Assembly: GCA_031254575.1 (NCBI GenBank)
Contig: JAIRUE010000113.1
Location: 1-37,200, forward strand
Length of the DNA stretch: 37,200 nt
Reading direction: 5' to 3'
DNA from: Oscillospiraceae bacterium
GTDB taxonomy: Bacteria; Bacillota; Clostridia; Oscillospirales; UBA929
The notes beneath the pieces were generated by a model. That model was not told the DNA's origin, searched no databases, and worked only from the letters and a program-made list of their open reading frames with translations. Each line of letters begins with the position of its first letter. The stretch's first letter is position 1. Of this stretch, positions 15,998 through 23,593 are shown piece by piece. The translations under genes were made by a program, and so were the position numbers.

Positions 15998-17087
15998 GTT
16001 TCCCGTCCTCCGTCGGCAGCGTGAAAACAAACTCGGCCCCGCTCCTGTCGGGGCGGTTGCGCGCGGTGATACTTCCGCCGTGCGCTTTCACGATCGTTTC
16101 GCATATCGAGAGCCCCAGCCCGATCCCGTGCCCCGCGTCGGCATGGCGGGCGCGCGTGGTGTAAAAGGTCTTGAAAAGGTTCGGCAAATGCTCCTCGCCG
16201 ATCCCCGTCCCCTCGTCCAGCACCGAAAACCGCACCTCTCCGTCCCCCTTCTCCACGGCGACGCTGATGCCGTCTCCCGGCGCCGTACAGCGGACGGCGT
16301 TGTCCAGCAGGTTTATCAGCACCTGCTCGATCAGTTTCGCGTCCATCGGGATCATCAGCAGCTCATCCGGTATACGGACCTCGATCCCGCGTTCCGGCGA
16401 GCGCTTCGCGATGTGGCGGACGGCGCCGCCGACGATCTCCTCCACCGCTTCCGGCTGTTTGGGGAGCGCCCGCGAACCGTCCTGCAGGCGGGTCAGGCTC
16501 AGAACGTTTTCGACCAGGGAACGAAGCCAGTCCGCCTCGTCCCGTATACCGTTTATCAGTCCGCGCCGCGGGTCACTGGATTCCGTTTCCCCCTCCAGCA
16601 TTTCCGCCGTGCCGATGATGGCGGAGAGGGGCGTCCGGATGTCGTGCGATATGGAGCGGAGAAGGTTTGCCCGGTAGCGCTCCTGTTCCGTCTCCTCCTC
16701 CTTTTGCCGCGCGATCTGCGCGCTGCGCCGGGCGTGCAGGGTGAGGGAACTGGCGAGCAGGGCCGCGATGGCCAGGGTGATAAAGGTCATGATATAGCTC
16801 TTGTCATATACGCTGAAGGTAAAAAACGGGTCGGTAAAGAAGAAATTAAAGGCGACGGTGGCAAGACCGGTGGCGATAAGGCTGAAGATAAAATTATGCG
16901 TCAGCCACGCGATCACGATCACCGCCAGGCAATAGGTCAGCGCGATGTCGGTCTGGGGGAAGTCCGCGCCGTCGAGAAAGAGGCCGAGGGCGGAGGTCGC
17001 CGCGAGGATACCCGCCGTGAGCGCGGCGCGCAGAAAATTATCCCGCAGGGGGCGGTCCCCCCGGATGATGGGAAAGAACCTTTTCAC
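15981..17087 (-). CDS. Short KdpD-like sensor histidine kinase (lacks the N-terminal KdpD domains)
   Basis: 368 residues from a GTG start at 17087. Four closely packed membrane helices (about residues 20-115) with 'AFNFFFTDPFFTFSV' are the DUF4118 membrane unit of KdpD. A short coiled linker follows, then the HisKA domain with H148 in 'SISHDIRTPLS', and a HATPase domain with 'LINLLDNAVRCT', 'DEGTGI' and 'GIGLGLSI'. Full KdpD proteins are near 900 residues and start with an ATP-binding KdpD domain and a USP domain; both are absent here. This is a known short form, not a truncation by mutation, since the start has a plausible promoter and leader. The stimulus could be ionic or envelope stress (inference). 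Confidence 0.92.
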   Translation of the reverse strand: MKRFFPIIRGDRPLRDNFLRAALTAGILAATSALGLFLDGADFPQTDIALTYCLAVIVIAWLTHNFIFSLIATGLATVAFNFFFTDPFFTFSVYDKSYIMTFITLAIAALLASSLTLHARRSAQIARQKEEETEQERYRANLLRSISHDIRTPLSAIIGTAEMLEGETESSDPRRGLINGIRDEADWLRSLVENVLSLTRLQDGSRALPKQPEAVEEIVGGAVRHIAKRSPERGIEVRIPDELLMIPMDAKLIEQVLINLLDNAVRCTAPGDGISVAVEKGDGEVRFSVLDEGTGIGEEHLPNLFKTFYTTRARHADAGHGIGLGLSICETIVKAHGGSITARNRPDRSGAEFVFTLPTEDGKHGTVQ

Positions 17088-17141
17088 GGCTTTTCCGTCT
17101 CCGTTCCGTATATCCTTTCAAGCGCCGCGCGCTTTTTTATT

Positions 17142-17171
17142 ATAATACCACAAGCGCAAAGCGCGCGTCAA
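17142..17171 (-). promoter_or_regulatory. Probable promoter of the kinase/regulator operon
   Basis: TTGACG (17171-17166), 18 bp, TATTAT (17147-17142) on the minus strand; an overlapping TATAAT lies 3 bp further on. It lies back to back with the PadR promoter. Confidence 0.6.
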
Positions 17172-17193
17172 ACATCCCTCCCGAAATTACCCC

Positions 17194-17222
17194 TTGACAA
17201 ACACAGTATTATACCGTACAAT
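17194..17222 (+). promoter_or_regulatory. Sigma-A promoter of the PadR operon
   Basis: TTGACA (17194-17199), 17 bp, TACAAT (17217-17222). Confidence 0.88.
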
Positions 17223-17250
17223 GTGCTTTGTAATACAAAGTATATTGTAC
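17216..17250 (+). promoter_or_regulatory. Large palindromic operator over the PadR promoter
   Basis: GTACAATGTGCTTTGTA and TACAAAGTATATTGTAC are inverted repeats around one central base, matching at 15 of 17 positions. The site overlaps the -10 box and the expected start of transcription, so binding would block the promoter. PadR-family proteins often repress their own operons through such sites. Confidence 0.75.
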
Positions 17251-17268
17251 GATGAAAGAGGTGATCGC

Positions 17269-17607
17269 TTGAATGAAAACATTATACGGCAGTTCAAAAA
17301 AGGCGTTCTCGAGCTTATCATTCTAAAATTACTTTCAAAAAAGGAGATGTACGGCTATGAACTTGTAGCGGAGCTAAACCGGCAAAGCAATGCGTTCCAT
17401 ATAAAGGAAGGCACGCTGTACCCTATTCTATACAGACTGGAGGACGACGGCCTGATGAAAACGCGGTGGGAACAACCGGCTTCCCGCGTACAGCCGAAAA
17501 AGTATTATTCCGTTACCGATAAGGGCGGGCAGTTCATGCGGGAATCCTATGCCCAATGGAAAGCCCTTGCCGAAGACATTACAAGAATCATGGAGGACGC
17601 GATATGA
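17269..17607 (+). CDS. PadR family transcriptional repressor
   Basis: 112 residues from a TTG start at 17269, chosen because GAGGTGAT pairs with the 16S tail just upstream; the track start at 17194 lies in the promoter. The winged-helix pattern 'GVLELIILKLLSKKEMYGYEL...KEGTLYPILYRLEDDGL...YYSVTDKG' is that of PadR subfamily 2 (short C-terminal helix). Such proteins usually repress a membrane protein or exporter gene next to them and release DNA when a ligand or stress is present. The gene overlaps the next by ATGA. The palindrome at 17216-17250 is the likely operator. Confidence 0.95.
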   Translation: MNENIIRQFKKGVLELIILKLLSKKEMYGYELVAELNRQSNAFHIKEGTLYPILYRLEDDGLMKTRWEQPASRVQPKKYYSVTDKGGQFMRESYAQWKALAEDITRIMEDAI

Positions 17608-18494
17608 ACCGGAAACAATATGTCAAGGAAATCGTCCAGCGTTCCTGCCTTCCGGCGGCGGAACGCAAACGCCTGAAAGGCGATTTGAATCATGAGATTG
17701 ACACGGCGCTGGAGCGCGGGGAGAGTATGGAACGGATCATAAAACGCATGGGCGACCCGGACTGCATAGCCGCCGAACTATACGCAAACCATACGGATAC
17801 AGCGGCAAGGCCGTTCCGGGAATACAAGTCAGAGAAAACCCTGTTCGGCCTTCCCCTCGTCCATATCATCCGCCCCGATTTCACGCCGTCCGTGCCGCAT
17901 GTGCGGACGGCGAGCGCGAGGGCGCTGAACACGGGAGGAAGACACAGCTATCAGGGAGCGGGACTGCCGGCCGCGCGCGGCGTTTTCGCGTTCGGGCCAA
18001 AGGCTACGGGTGTGTTCGCCTTTGGAAATTTTGCGTCGGGGTTTATCGCGATCGGCAATATCTCCGCGGGCATACTGTCGGTCGGCAATATATCGGCCGG
18101 ACTGTTTTCCATAGGAAATGTCGCCCTCGCCCTGTTGTTTGCCATGGGGAATCTGGCGGCGGGGCTCCTGTCGTTGGGGAATCTGGCGCTGGGATACGCG
18201 GCTGCGGGCAATCTCGCGGTGGGCGAGTACGCGGTCGGAAACGAGACGGCGGGGACGTTTACGTTTGCGATCCGCAACCTGACCGAACAGTTTGAGGAGG
18301 TACGGGCGTTTCTCGCCGGGCTGAACGCGCCTGCGCCGGTCAAATGGTTTTACGGGTTGGCGGAAAAAGTATTTGAAATCATCATCGACCCGTCATCCGC
18401 GATACCGCTGTATATCGCGCTGTTTATCGTACTGCTGTGTCTGATCCTTTTGCTGTACATTGTTCCGCACAAATTATTGAGCAAAAATGTCTGA
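17604..18494 (+). CDS. DUF1700/HAAS-like membrane protein with G-x4-G-N decapeptide repeats
   Basis: 296 residues. Residues 1-62 ('ERKRLKGDLNHEIDTALERGES...MGDPDCIAAEL') match the HAAS/DUF1700 domain that typically follows a PadR repressor. After a linker containing 'FGLPLVHI', residues 126-217 hold about nine imperfect 10-residue repeats of the form G-x-x-x-x-G-N-x-x-A ('GFIAIGNISA', 'GILSVGNISA', 'GLFSIGNVAL', 'GLLSLGNLAL' and others). A final membrane helix (268-287) is followed by a short basic tail. The repeats are hydrophobic and regular, suggesting a stacked beta or glycine-zipper structure in or at the membrane. Similar 'LPLVHI' plus AxG-repeat proteins occur in Firmicutes, without known function as far as I know. 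Its last 21 bp overlap the convergent flavodoxin-like gene. Confidence 0.75.
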   Translation: MNRKQYVKEIVQRSCLPAAERKRLKGDLNHEIDTALERGESMERIIKRMGDPDCIAAELYANHTDTAARPFREYKSEKTLFGLPLVHIIRPDFTPSVPHVRTASARALNTGGRHSYQGAGLPAARGVFAFGPKATGVFAFGNFASGFIAIGNISAGILSVGNISAGLFSIGNVALALLFAMGNLAAGLLSLGNLALGYAAAGNLAVGEYAVGNETAGTFTFAIRNLTEQFEEVRAFLAGLNAPAPVKWFYGLAEKVFEIIIDPSSAIPLYIALFIVLLCLILLLYIVPHKLLSKNV

Positions 18495-18875
18495 AAGAGA
18501 AAAACTGCCCTGCTTAACAGCCTTTGCCTTGATTTTCAGCGCCTTTTCCGGCGGCCTGCCTATTACTTTCTTGCAGTGGCCCACGCATCCCCCCAGCCCG
18601 AACAGGCCGCAAGTGACGATGAGCGAATACGCCTTTATACCCCGGCTATGCGCGTCCAGATACAGCTTCATCGGCTCGGACAGCGAAAACGCCCATACCG
18701 GCGAGAGGAGGACAACCCGGTCATACTCCGCCGGGTCGCGGGACGGCGTGACCATTTTGGTCTTTTCATCGTATTGCAGGACGTCGAGGTCGCAGCCCAG
18801 CTTCTTCACAACGGCGCCGGCGACCGTTTTGGTGTTCCCGGTCTTTGAATAGCATACGGCCAGTGTTTTCATCAT
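18474..18875 (-). CDS. Flavodoxin-like protein
   Basis: 133 residues. 'LAVCYSKTGNTKTVA' at the N-terminus is the FMN phosphate-binding loop of flavodoxins (T/S-x-T-G-x-T). 'YDRVVLLSPVWAFSLSEPMKLYLD' is the second, isoalloxazine-contacting region. Flavodoxin domains carry electrons as FMN proteins; this short single-domain form lacks any fused partner. Two ATGs (18875 and 18872) follow AAGGGGG; either could be used. A promoter is seen at 18903-18931. Its redox partner is unknown. Confidence 0.85.
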   Translation of the reverse strand: MMKTLAVCYSKTGNTKTVAGAVVKKLGCDLDVLQYDEKTKMVTPSRDPAEYDRVVLLSPVWAFSLSEPMKLYLDAHSRGIKAYSLIVTCGLFGLGGCVGHCKKVIGRPPEKALKIKAKAVKQGSFSLSDIFAQ

Positions 18876-18902
18876 GCTTCCCCCTTATACTCAGATAACC
18901 GT

Positions 18903-18931
18903 ATTATACAGGCTTACGGCTGTCTCCGCAA
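18903..18931 (-). promoter_or_regulatory. Promoter of the flavodoxin-like gene
   Basis: TTGCGG (18931-18926), 17 bp, TATAAT (18908-18903) on the minus strand. Confidence 0.65.
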
Positions 18932-19098
18932 GCCCCGGCCCCGTCTTTCCCGGCGCATACGGCGGGCGGGCAAACGATACCCTGCGGCATTCCGCAATTT
19001 TGGAACAGCAGTACGCTTTTTTTGTGGTATACTGATCATGCTGCGCGGCGTATCACGCTCCCCACGGGGCGGAGCGGCTCTCAAAGGGAGGAGTGCCT

Positions 19099-19989
19099 TT
19101 GTCCTACGCGGATATTTTACAGGACACGCTGGAATACATCGACGCCCACCTGGGCGAAGAACTTGACCTCGGCCTTTTGGCGGCGCGCGCCGGGTTTTCG
19201 CCTTATCACTTTATACACGTCTTCCGCTTCGGCGTTGGTTACACCGTGATGGACTATGTGAGGAGGCGCAGGCTGGCGTTCGCGGCGGCGGAACTGTCGT
19301 CGGACCGGCGTATTCTCGACATCGCGCTGGAATACGGCTTTGAGACGCACTCCGGCTTTTCCAGGGCGTTCCGCCGCCACTACGGCTGTTCCCCGGAGAC
19401 TTACCGCACCCACGCCCACACGGGAACCCCCGAATTACCCTCGCTGTCCCATATAAAAAAATATAACACAGGAGGCATTGTCATGGAACCTAAATTTGTC
19501 ACCCGCCCGGCCTTCAAAATTGCCGGATACTCCATCCGCACCAAAAACACGGACGGACAGAACAGCACCGATATCCCCGCCTTTTGGGGGCGGTATATCC
19601 AAGACGGGCGCTGCGATAAGATGCACAAGGAGAACTTTTTGAAAAGCCACACCGAATACGGCGCTTCCTGTTTCGCCATGGAAGCCGACGGCAGCTTCCT
19701 CTACGCGATTGGCTGCGAACCGAAGGACGGCGCCGCCATCCCGGAAGGGTATGAGGTATTTGAAATCCCCGCCGCCACCTATGCCGTATTCTCCTCGCCG
19801 CCGGCGGACGGAGCCGGGTTTACCGCCAGTATCCAGGGTACGTGGGGATACATCTTCAACGAATGGTTCCCCAAGTCCGGCTACGAGTACGCCGAGGGCG
19901 GCGCGGACTTCGAGCTGTACGACGAGCGCTGCGTGGGTGAGACGGGCAAAGTATGCGACATATATATCCCCGTGAGCAAAAAAGGCTGA
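19099..19989 (+). CDS. AraC-family regulator with C-terminal GyrI-like effector domain
   Basis: 296 residues from TTG 19099, which follows AGGGAGGAG at ideal distance; GTG 19093 overlaps the ribosome binding site. Residues 5-102 hold two helix-turn-helix motifs of AraC type ('LDLGLLAARAGFSPYHF' and 'ILDIALEYGFETHSGFSRAF', then 'GCSPETYR'). From residue 129 a GyrI-like/SOUL-type effector-binding domain follows, ending 'GKVCDIYIPVSKKG'. This is the MarR/Rob/BmrR-like layout used to sense hydrophobic or cationic drugs. An in-frame AGGAGG (19470-19475) lies exactly 7 nt before ATG 19483, inside an AT-rich junction, so the effector domain may also be made alone (168 residues). No target gene is obvious from context. 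A TATACT at 19028-19033 may be part of its promoter, but no -35 is seen. Confidence 0.9.
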   Translation: MSYADILQDTLEYIDAHLGEELDLGLLAARAGFSPYHFIHVFRFGVGYTVMDYVRRRRLAFAAAELSSDRRILDIALEYGFETHSGFSRAFRRHYGCSPETYRTHAHTGTPELPSLSHIKKYNTGGIVMEPKFVTRPAFKIAGYSIRTKNTDGQNSTDIPAFWGRYIQDGRCDKMHKENFLKSHTEYGASCFAMEADGSFLYAIGCEPKDGAAIPEGYEVFEIPAATYAVFSSPPADGAGFTASIQGTWGYIFNEWFPKSGYEYAEGGADFELYDERCVGETGKVCDIYIPVSKKG

Positions 19990-20006
19990 CGCGCGGTTTA
20001 CGGACC

Positions 20007-20036
20007 GGAGGCCCCGTCCTTTCCGACGGGGCCTCC
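20007..20036. terminator. Intrinsic terminator between convergent genes
   Basis: GGAGGCCCCGTC-CTTTCC-GACGGGGCCTCC is a perfect 12-bp hairpin followed on the plus strand by CTCTTTATAT. It ends the AraC/GyrI transcript and may also act on the opposite strand. Confidence 0.85.
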
Positions 20037-20040
20037 CTCT

Positions 20041-20913
20041 TTATATCGCAAGCTCGACCAGATACTTTTCCAGCAGCGCCGCCGGGTGGTACGACAGCTT
20101 CGACCGGCGCAGCCCCTCGATCCCCATGTCCTCCTCGCGGTTTATGTAGCGCGCGCCGCCGCCGTATTCGCGGGCAAACAGGCTGACGGTCTTCTGATAC
20201 GCCCCGGCGTAGGATGTGTCGGCTTTCTCAATGTGTACAAAGAGCGTGTCGCCCACCACCTCCCCGACAGAAACCGAAACGATCTCTCCGTCCACAGTGA
20301 GGACGCCGCCCAATTGCCCGTATTCGTGATACTTCTCCAAAACCTCACAGACGATTTCCCGCTCGGCGCTCCCGAGGCCGTCCGCCGGCGGATTCATTGA
20401 GAAATACCGCTCTATGAACGCCAGCGCCGCCTTTGTGTCGGTCAGCGGGCCGTAGGCGTGGTTTGGGTACTCGCGGTCAAAGCGGCTGATATGGTTGCGC
20501 TGGCCGTGGAAACGCCGCCCTTTGAGCTCCATGAGGTCCCGGCTTTCGTAGAGGTAGTCGAACCAGTCGCGCATGGGCTCCGCGCGGATGATGCGGTACC
20601 GTGCCCGCAACCGCTCCAGTTCGTCCCCGGCGACAGCCGAGAAGAGCGGCCGGCAGCGGTGTATGCGGCAATAGGCCAGCAGTGTTTCCATACCCACATA
20701 AAAATCCCCGCCGAGCGGCGTCATAAAGGCCGGGACCCCGCCGTTGCGCAGTTTGACGTACAGCGCGTCGCCGCCGAAGGCGATCTCGGCGGAGAGAAAC
20801 TTACGCCACATGACGAGAACGGAGGAGCAGTCGCACAGGCGCGACGCGGATTGCTCAAAAAACGGCCTGACCGTTGAAATATCCGCCTGTTCAAGCGGAC
20901 GGAATGATACCAT
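20041..20913 (-). CDS. DUF2156 (phosphatidylglycerol lysyltransferase C-terminal-like) protein
   Basis: 290 residues, soluble. The central 'DYLYESRDLMELKGRRFHGQRNHISRF' is the signature of the DUF2156 fold, two GNAT-like acyltransferase domains related to the aminoacyl-transfer part of MprF. Unlike MprF it has no membrane flippase domain. Stand-alone family members are common in Clostridia and have no firmly established substrate; transfer of an amino acid from aminoacyl-tRNA to a lipid or small molecule is a family-based guess. AGAAGG lies 7 nt before ATG 20913. A promoter is present just upstream, inside the end of the PfkB gene. Confidence 0.88.
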   Translation of the reverse strand: MVSFRPLEQADISTVRPFFEQSASRLCDCSSVLVMWRKFLSAEIAFGGDALYVKLRNGGVPAFMTPLGGDFYVGMETLLAYCRIHRCRPLFSAVAGDELERLRARYRIIRAEPMRDWFDYLYESRDLMELKGRRFHGQRNHISRFDREYPNHAYGPLTDTKAALAFIERYFSMNPPADGLGSAEREIVCEVLEKYHEYGQLGGVLTVDGEIVSVSVGEVVGDTLFVHIEKADTSYAGAYQKTVSLFAREYGGGARYINREEDMGIEGLRRSKLSYHPAALLEKYLVELAI

Positions 20914-20970
20914 GCAAAAGCCTTCTTATACCGCAGAATCATGACGTGGGCCTGAGCAGGCCTCTTTTAC

Positions 20971-20999
20971 AGTTTACCTCAAACGCGCGTCAATGTCAA
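20971..20999 (-). promoter_or_regulatory. Promoter of the DUF2156 gene
   Basis: TTGACA (20999-20994), 17 bp, TAAACT (20976-20971) on the minus strand, overlapping the PfkB stop codon. Confidence 0.75.
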
Positions 21000-21854
21000 A
21001 CGTTTGCGGCAATCCTCCACCAATTCGCGCGGCGGGCAGTTTGTGCCCGGCGTCATCACGGCCGCCGCCGCCGCCGCCGCGGACAGCAGCGCGGCCTCCT
21101 CAAAGGGCAGTTCTTTGTCCAGCGCGTAGGCCAGCGCGCCCGTCATACAGTCTCCCGCCCCGGCGGGGGACGGGTTTCCGACCGTCAGCGCGGGGATGAA
21201 CCACGCCCCTTCCCTGCCGTAAAACCGCACGCCTTCCGCGTCCAGCGAATGAACCAGCAATCCGTCAAAGGCGTCACGGCAGACATATCGCATCTCCTCG
21301 CGGTTGGGCTTGGCAATCTCCGGACCCGCCAGCACGCCCAGCCGCAGAGCCTCGCCGTCCGTGTCCAGCACGACCTTCGCGCCGCCGCCGCGCAGCAGGC
21401 GGATAAGCCCGCCGTACAGCCCCGGCTCCGCGTCCGGCGGCAGACTGCCCGACAGCACGAACACCGTTCCCGGCTGGCACAGCCGGACAAGCGCCGTCCG
21501 CGCCTCGCGGTACGCATCCTCTCCCGCCGCGCCGCCGGGGCCGTTGAGTTCCGTCATATTCCCCTCCGCGTCCAGCAGCTTCATATTGACCCGCGTCCCG
21601 CCCGGCACGCGGATAAACGTATGCGGCAATCCCTCCTCGGCCAGCAGGCGCAGAAGCAGTTCCCCGGCCGGGCCTCCCGCGAATCCCACGGCCAGCGCCT
21701 CCCCGCCCAAAACCCGCGCCGCCCGCGCCGCGTTGACGCCCTTGCCGCCCGCGTTGACGACGCTCTCCGACAGGCGGTTCGTTTCACCCAAACGGAGCCT
21801 GCCGGTCCGCGCCGTGACGTCGAGCGCGGGGTTGAGGGTGACGGTGACGACCAT
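20979..21854 (-). CDS. PfkB-family sugar-phosphate kinase (1-phosphofructokinase/tagatose-6-phosphate kinase type)
   Basis: 291 residues from ATG 21854, which follows AAGGAGG. 'VTVTLNPALDVTA' at the N-terminus, 'NAGGKGVNAARAARVLGG' and the C-terminal anion-hole motif 'SPAGAGDCMTGAL' (catalytic Asp in GAGD) place it in the FruK/LacC branch of PfkB kinases, which phosphorylate fructose-1-phosphate or tagatose-6-phosphate with ATP. No PTS transporter or aldolase gene is adjacent, so the substrate cannot be settled; FruK is usually in fru operons. It is transcribed divergently from the his operon with overlapping promoters and shares a possible operator. Confidence 0.85.
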   Translation of the reverse strand: MVVTVTLNPALDVTARTGRLRLGETNRLSESVVNAGGKGVNAARAARVLGGEALAVGFAGGPAGELLLRLLAEEGLPHTFIRVPGGTRVNMKLLDAEGNMTELNGPGGAAGEDAYREARTALVRLCQPGTVFVLSGSLPPDAEPGLYGGLIRLLRGGGAKVVLDTDGEALRLGVLAGPEIAKPNREEMRYVCRDAFDGLLVHSLDAEGVRFYGREGAWFIPALTVGNPSPAGAGDCMTGALAYALDKELPFEEAALLSAAAAAAAVMTPGTNCPPRELVEDCRKRLTLTRV

Positions 21855-21871
21855 AGAGGCGCCTCCTTCCG

Positions 21872-21890
21872 TTGGCAAACGGTTTGACAA
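21872..21890. promoter_or_regulatory. Palindromic operator candidate between pfkB-type gene and his operon
   Basis: TTGGCAAAC-G-GTTTGACAA is a 9+1+9 inverted repeat with one mismatch. It overlaps the -35 box of the his promoter and lies downstream of the pfkB-type start of transcription, so one protein could affect both. Confidence 0.5.
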
Positions 21891-21912
21891 ACGCTATTTT
21901 ACCATGTACAAT
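21884..21912 (+). promoter_or_regulatory. Sigma-A promoter of the his operon
   Basis: TTGACA (21884-21889), 17 bp, TACAAT (21907-21912), 31 bp before the hisZ start. No T-box or his leader peptide fits in this short space. Confidence 0.85.
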
Positions 21913-21925
21913 ACTTACACGTCAA
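21896..21925 (-). promoter_or_regulatory. Promoter of the PfkB-family gene
   Basis: TTGACG (21925-21920), 18 bp, TAAAAT (21901-21896) on the minus strand, interleaved with the his promoter. Confidence 0.65.
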
Positions 21926-21942
21926 TTCCGGGAGGGACAACT

Positions 21943-22848
21943 ATGCGCGAATCCATCATCCGCGCGCCGGAGGGGACGCGCGACCGTCTGTTTGACGAAT
22001 GCGTCCTGCGGCGGGAGCGCGAAGCCGGGCTTTTTGAGCTGTTTCAAAACCGGGGCTTTCGCGAGGTTTCCACGCCTGTCCTGGAGCATTATGAACTGTT
22101 TACCCGCACCGGCTCCCCCCTTTCGGAGGAGACAATGGTCAAAGTGCTCTCCCGATCGGGGCGCATTTGCGTCCTGCGGCCCGACAACACCGCGCCGATC
22201 GCCCGTCTGGCCGCCACACGCCTGCAAAACGAGCCGCTGCCGCTGAAGCTGTGGTACGCCCAGCCGGTTTACCGCGCGCGGGACGGCGGGTGTTTTGAGG
22301 TGCCGCAGGCGGGGGCCGAGGTCATCGGCGGAGGCGACGACGCGGAGCTTTTACTGCTGGCGCGGGAGACGGCGGCGTTTTTTTACGGGCAGACGCCGCA
22401 CATCGAAATCAGCCACGCGGGCGTTTTACAGACGCTGCTCGAGCGGATGGAGCTTGACGGCGGGCAGACCGAGCATGTTTTATCGCTTATAGAGCGTAAA
22501 AACTTCGCGGCGCTGGGCGATGAACTCCCCGGCGGCGCGCAGGGTCTTCTCAGCCTGGTGTCGCTGTCGGGCGGGGCGGAGACGCTGGACGAGGCGGCGG
22601 GGTGCGCCGGCGTCCCGATTGACAAGCCGCTGGGTGAACTGCGCGGGCTGCTCTCCGCCTTGCCGGACGGCGCCGTCACCGTCGATTTCGGGCTTGTGCC
22701 GTCGCTTTCCTACTACACAGGCGTATTTTTCCGCGGGTATGTCGGCGGCGCGGCCGGAGCCGTGCTGACCGGCGGGCGGTATGACCGTCTTCTGGGCCTT
22801 CTGGGGCGCGACCTGCCGGCTGTCGGCTTCGCCGTCCAATGGGAATGA
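21943..22848 (+). CDS. hisZ: ATP phosphoribosyltransferase regulatory subunit
   Basis: 301 residues from ATG 21943, which follows GGGAGGG; the 514-residue track ORF is an artefact of upstream open frame. The protein resembles the catalytic core of class II histidyl-tRNA synthetase ('PEGTRDRLFDE', 'FREVSTPVLEHYELF', 'LRPDNTAPIARL', and near the end 'VLTGGRYDRLLGLLG'). It lacks the anticodon-binding domain. HisZ binds the short HisG to form the active, histidine-inhibited enzyme of the first step in histidine synthesis. It is first in the operon and next to hisG, as expected. Confidence 0.95.
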   Translation: MRESIIRAPEGTRDRLFDECVLRREREAGLFELFQNRGFREVSTPVLEHYELFTRTGSPLSEETMVKVLSRSGRICVLRPDNTAPIARLAATRLQNEPLPLKLWYAQPVYRARDGGCFEVPQAGAEVIGGGDDAELLLLARETAAFFYGQTPHIEISHAGVLQTLLERMELDGGQTEHVLSLIERKNFAALGDELPGGAQGLLSLVSLSGGAETLDEAAGCAGVPIDKPLGELRGLLSALPDGAVTVDFGLVPSLSYYTGVFFRGYVGGAAGAVLTGGRYDRLLGLLGRDLPAVGFAVQWE

Positions 22849-22907
22849 GGCGGGCGCATGCCGTGTTTTATACCGTTTCCTACCTGTTCTTTTAGGAGGC
22901 TTGTCCT

Positions 22908-23579
22908 TTGGATACCCCCATCCGCATAGCCCTTGCCAAGGGCCGGCTTGAAAAGCAGTGCCGCGCGCTCTTCGCCCGTGCCGGGTATGACTGTTCGGCC
23001 CTTGAAAATCCCGGGCGGCGGCTGATTCACACCCTGCCCAACGGAGCGGGGCTTGCGCCGCTGGAGGCGGTGCTTGCCAAAGCACCCGATGTCGTCACCT
23101 ATGTTTCGCGCGGGGTCTGCGGCCTCGGCGTGGCGGGCAAGGACACGGTCATGGAACAGGGCGGTCCCTTTTATGAAACGCTCGATCTCAAACTGGGCGC
23201 GTGCCGCTTTGCGCTGGCCGCTCCGGAGGGAACGGTATTTTTCGGGGGCGCGGGACACAAGCGTGTCGCCACCAAATTTCCCAATATAACGCGCCGTTTT
23301 CTGTCGGAACTGGGTGTGGACGCGGAGATCATCCGCATTGAGGGCTCATGCGAGCTTGCGCCGCTGCTGGGGCTTGCCGACGCCATCGTCGATATTGTGG
23401 AAACCGGGGCTACGCTGCGGGAAAACGGGCTTGCCGTCCTGCGGGAACTGTTTCCGCTGTCGGCGCGGCTGATCGTCAACGTGGCGGCGTATAAACTGCG
23501 GCGGGCTGAAATCGACCGCCTGACCGAGAGACTGAGGGAGAGCCTTCCCCCGTCTTTGACGGGAGAAAATAAAGCCTGA
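22908..23579 (+). CDS. hisG: ATP phosphoribosyltransferase catalytic subunit (short form)
   Basis: 223 residues from TTG 22908 with AGGAGG 8 nt upstream. 'IRIALAKGRLEKQ' at the N-terminus, 'VTYVSRGVCGLGVAGKDTV' and the phosphoribosyl pyrophosphate loop 'GLADAIVDIVETGATLRENGL' are diagnostic. It joins ATP and PRPP, the first and committed step of histidine synthesis. The short form lacks the C-terminal regulatory domain of long HisG, so it depends on HisZ encoded just before. Confidence 0.97.
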   Translation: MDTPIRIALAKGRLEKQCRALFARAGYDCSALENPGRRLIHTLPNGAGLAPLEAVLAKAPDVVTYVSRGVCGLGVAGKDTVMEQGGPFYETLDLKLGACRFALAAPEGTVFFGGAGHKRVATKFPNITRRFLSELGVDAEIIRIEGSCELAPLLGLADAIVDIVETGATLRENGLAVLRELFPLSARLIVNVAAYKLRRAEIDRLTERLRESLPPSLTGENKA

Positions 23580-23593
23580 GAGGGATTAAGAGG

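Noticed and set aside
15996-17255. 419-residue plus-strand ORF
   Set aside because: Antisense to the histidine kinase gene, which has all kinase motifs on the minus strand.
20950-20968. Hairpin GGCCT-GAGC-AGGCC followed by TCTTTTA
   Set aside because: Terminator-like on the plus strand only, where no gene ends; on the minus strand no T tract follows.
21304-21942. Upstream part of the 514-residue hisZ track ORF
   Set aside because: Runs antisense through the PfkB gene and across the his promoter; HisZ homology begins at ATG 21943.
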